From positions 62,001-126,000 of the forward strand of contig NZ_JAFICC010000005.1 of assembly GCF_017833415.1 (NCBI RefSeq): a DNA stretch of 64,000 bases. The letters are read 5' to 3'. Shown here one piece after another: positions 62,773 through 64,000 of the stretch; the first letter of the stretch is position 1, and the number at the start of each line of letters is the position of its first letter. The notes under the pieces are model-generated. The model worked only from the letters and a program-made list of their open reading frames with translations. It searched no databases and was not told where the DNA came from. Both the position numbers and the translations under genes were made by a program. The stretch is from Flavobacterium sp. 1355 (GTDB lineage Bacteria > Bacteroidota > Bacteroidia > Flavobacteriales > Flavobacteriaceae).

Positions 62773-64000
62773 ATTTCTACCTCACTTCCTATAAGCGGAA
62801 CACTGCAGTTATAACCATATCGCTCCTGAATTTTAATTCGAAGTTCATCTGCCGGAAGATTTTCTCCATGTACTAAGTAAATACATTTGGGAACATTTTT
62901 AAGAGCTGAAAGCCAGTTTACAAGATCTTGCTGATCGCCGTGAGCAGAGAGTCCTTCAATCTGAACTATTTTAGCCCCTACGTTATAGTAGTTTCCGTAT
63001 ATTTTAATTTCATCGGCACCTTCAAGAAGTCTTCTTCCTCGAGTGCCTTCAGCCTGATAGCCTACCATTACAACAGTAGTTTTCTCGAGGCCTATATAAT
63101 GCTCGAAATAAGATAATACACGTCCTCCGGTGGCCATTCCGCTTGCGGCAATAATTACCTTCGGCTGAGGATCTTCAATGATTCGCATAGTTTGTTCGTA
63201 TTGGGAAACTATTTTAAACATTTTGCACATTTCATGACAGTCATCGGAAGAGAGTTTGTGCCATTGCATATTCTGTAAAAAAATATCCAGGACACTGGCA
63301 CCCATCGGTGTATCCAGTATATACGGAACATTTGGAATTCTGTCCTCTGTTTTAAGCTGCCATATCAAATACATTATGGATTGTGCTCTTTCAACGGCAA
63401 ATCCAGGAATAATAATAGTTCCTTTTTGTTCGATGGTAGTATTGATATAGTATTCGAGTTCTTTTTTAGCATCCAGATCAGGATGAATACGGTTACCATA
63501 TGTACTTTCTAAAAAAAGATAATCTCCAAGTATAGGTTTTGTGGGCGCAAACATGAGGACATCATCATCACGTCCTATATCACCGGAGAAAACCAAAGTT
63601 TTATTTTCAAGAGTAAGTGTAATACTGCAGGCACCAATAATATGTCCTGCACCAGTAAAAACGGCAGCAATATTATTGGCTATAACCGTTGATATATTGG
63701 GCTGTATAATTTTAAAAAATGGAAGAACAGCTTCAGCCTCTTGTAAAGTATAGAGCGGTTCTGCTTTTTCATGTTTGGAATAATGTTCTTTGTTGGCTTT
63801 ATTAGCTTCTTCTTGCTGAATTTTAGCACTGTCTAAAAGAACAAGTTTTGCCACATCCTTAGTAGGCGAAGTACAGTATATTTTACCTTTGAATCCCTGT
63901 GCAACGAGTCTTGGAAGCCATCCGCAATGATCCAGGTGACCATGGCTAAGCAGTACATAATCTATTGTAGAAGGCAAGACCGGTAAGGGCTCCCAGTTAA
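62769..64000 (-). CDS. Metallo-beta-lactamase/beta-CASP RNase-type protein, partial
   Basis: N-terminus lies beyond the window. The visible 410 residues, reading into the edge as NWEPLPVLPSTIDYVLLSHG, have the zinc motif SHGHLDHCGWLPR, FTGAGHIIGACSITL, FSGDIGRDD, the beta-CASP part (ESTYGNRIH; PGFAVERAQSIMYLI; IIAASGMATGGRVLSYF; MVGYQAEGTRGRRLLEGA) and C-terminal HGDQQDLVNWL and YLVHGE. These are the motifs of CPSF-type/RNA exonucleases. The gene is convergent with the ATPase gene. Similar genes neighbour Usp and ATPase genes in anaerobic stress islands. Confidence 0.9.
   Translation of the reverse strand, partial: NWEPLPVLPSTIDYVLLSHGHLDHCGWLPRLVAQGFKGKIYCTSPTKDVAKLVLLDSAKIQQEEANKANKEHYSKHEKAEPLYTLQEAEAVLPFFKIIQPNISTVIANNIAAVFTGAGHIIGACSITLTLENKTLVFSGDIGRDDDVLMFAPTKPILGDYLFLESTYGNRIHPDLDAKKELEYYINTTIEQKGTIIIPGFAVERAQSIMYLIWQLKTEDRIPNVPYILDTPMGASVLDIFLQNMQWHKLSSDDCHEMCKMFKIVSQYEQTMRIIEDPQPKVIIAASGMATGGRVLSYFEHYIGLEKTTVVMVGYQAEGTRGRRLLEGADEIKIYGNYYNVGAKIVQIEGLSAHGDQQDLVNWLSALKNVPKCIYLVHGENLPADELRIKIQERYGYNCSVPLIGSEVEI

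Noticed and set aside
1..64000. CRISPR array, rRNA operon, intact tRNA, replication origin
   Set aside because: No regularly spaced direct repeats, no rRNA sequence and no complete tRNA cloverleaf were seen; only one truncated tRNA end.

Overview
The window is AT-rich DNA whose protein families, frequent ATGA or short overlaps between genes, and promoter elements of the TTG / TAnnTTTG type point to a Bacteroidota chromosome, most likely a Flavobacterium-like denitrifier. Nothing suggests a plasmid or phage genome, but the first 7.5 kb and the 45-50 kb stretch are accessory, decayed DNA.

Layout. 0-7.5 kb: a small DUF2805-type gene, a type IV AbiE toxin-antitoxin pair under two palindromes, a decayed TehA-type transporter, an IS630-like transposase, a secreted orphan protein, a truncated tRNA 3' end and several degenerate repeats. 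7.5-45 kb: a denitrification and anaerobic-metabolism island. In order it holds RIC di-iron repair protein and NadB; quinol-type NO reductase with an azurin; a copper-uptake operon (small Cys protein, Met/His lipoprotein, TonB receptor); the clade II nos operon (cytochrome c, nosZ, a nosL fusion, nosD, nosF, nosY, truncated globin); a Crp/Fnr regulator; HemN; an FNR-like regulator; NadA; an Rrf2 regulator; an uncharacterised membrane set with a hemerythrin; class III ribonucleotide reductase with a separately encoded glycyl-radical tail; a second RIC; a NirK-cytochrome c fusion with NirV-like and SCO proteins; NarK; and a nitrate reductase operon made of cytochrome b, molybdopterin subunit, ferredoxin, Rieske protein and a small membrane protein. 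Together these give nitrate to nitrite to NO to N2O to N2, plus copper supply, nitrosative repair, and oxygen-independent routes for heme and dNTP synthesis.

45-50 kb is accessory: small orphans, a BtrH-like gene, gene remnants and dispersed repeats. 50.2-53 kb is a thioredoxin-ApbE-DUF4266-DUF3570 operon. 53.3-64 kb is a stress island: three BON proteins, a LOG-family enzyme, UspA, a YflT-like membrane protein, OsmC, a P-type cation ATPase and a beta-CASP metallo-beta-lactamase enzyme cut by the window end.

The most interesting observation is a candidate regulon. A palindrome, TATGAT-N4-ATCATA or a near match, recurs at ten intergenic sites. At every one a Bacteroidota -7-like element ends 36.5 bp from the palindrome centre, in front of azu-norB, nos, the copper operon (same site, opposite direction), hemN, nirK, ric-nrdDG, narK, and also the BON/LOG, YflT/BON and osmC genes of the stress island. 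One further site drives no gene and may start a small RNA ending at the nos terminator. The two Crp/Fnr proteins in the window are the obvious candidate regulators. A second notable point is the class III ribonucleotide reductase whose glycyl-radical segment is a separate 54-residue reading frame.
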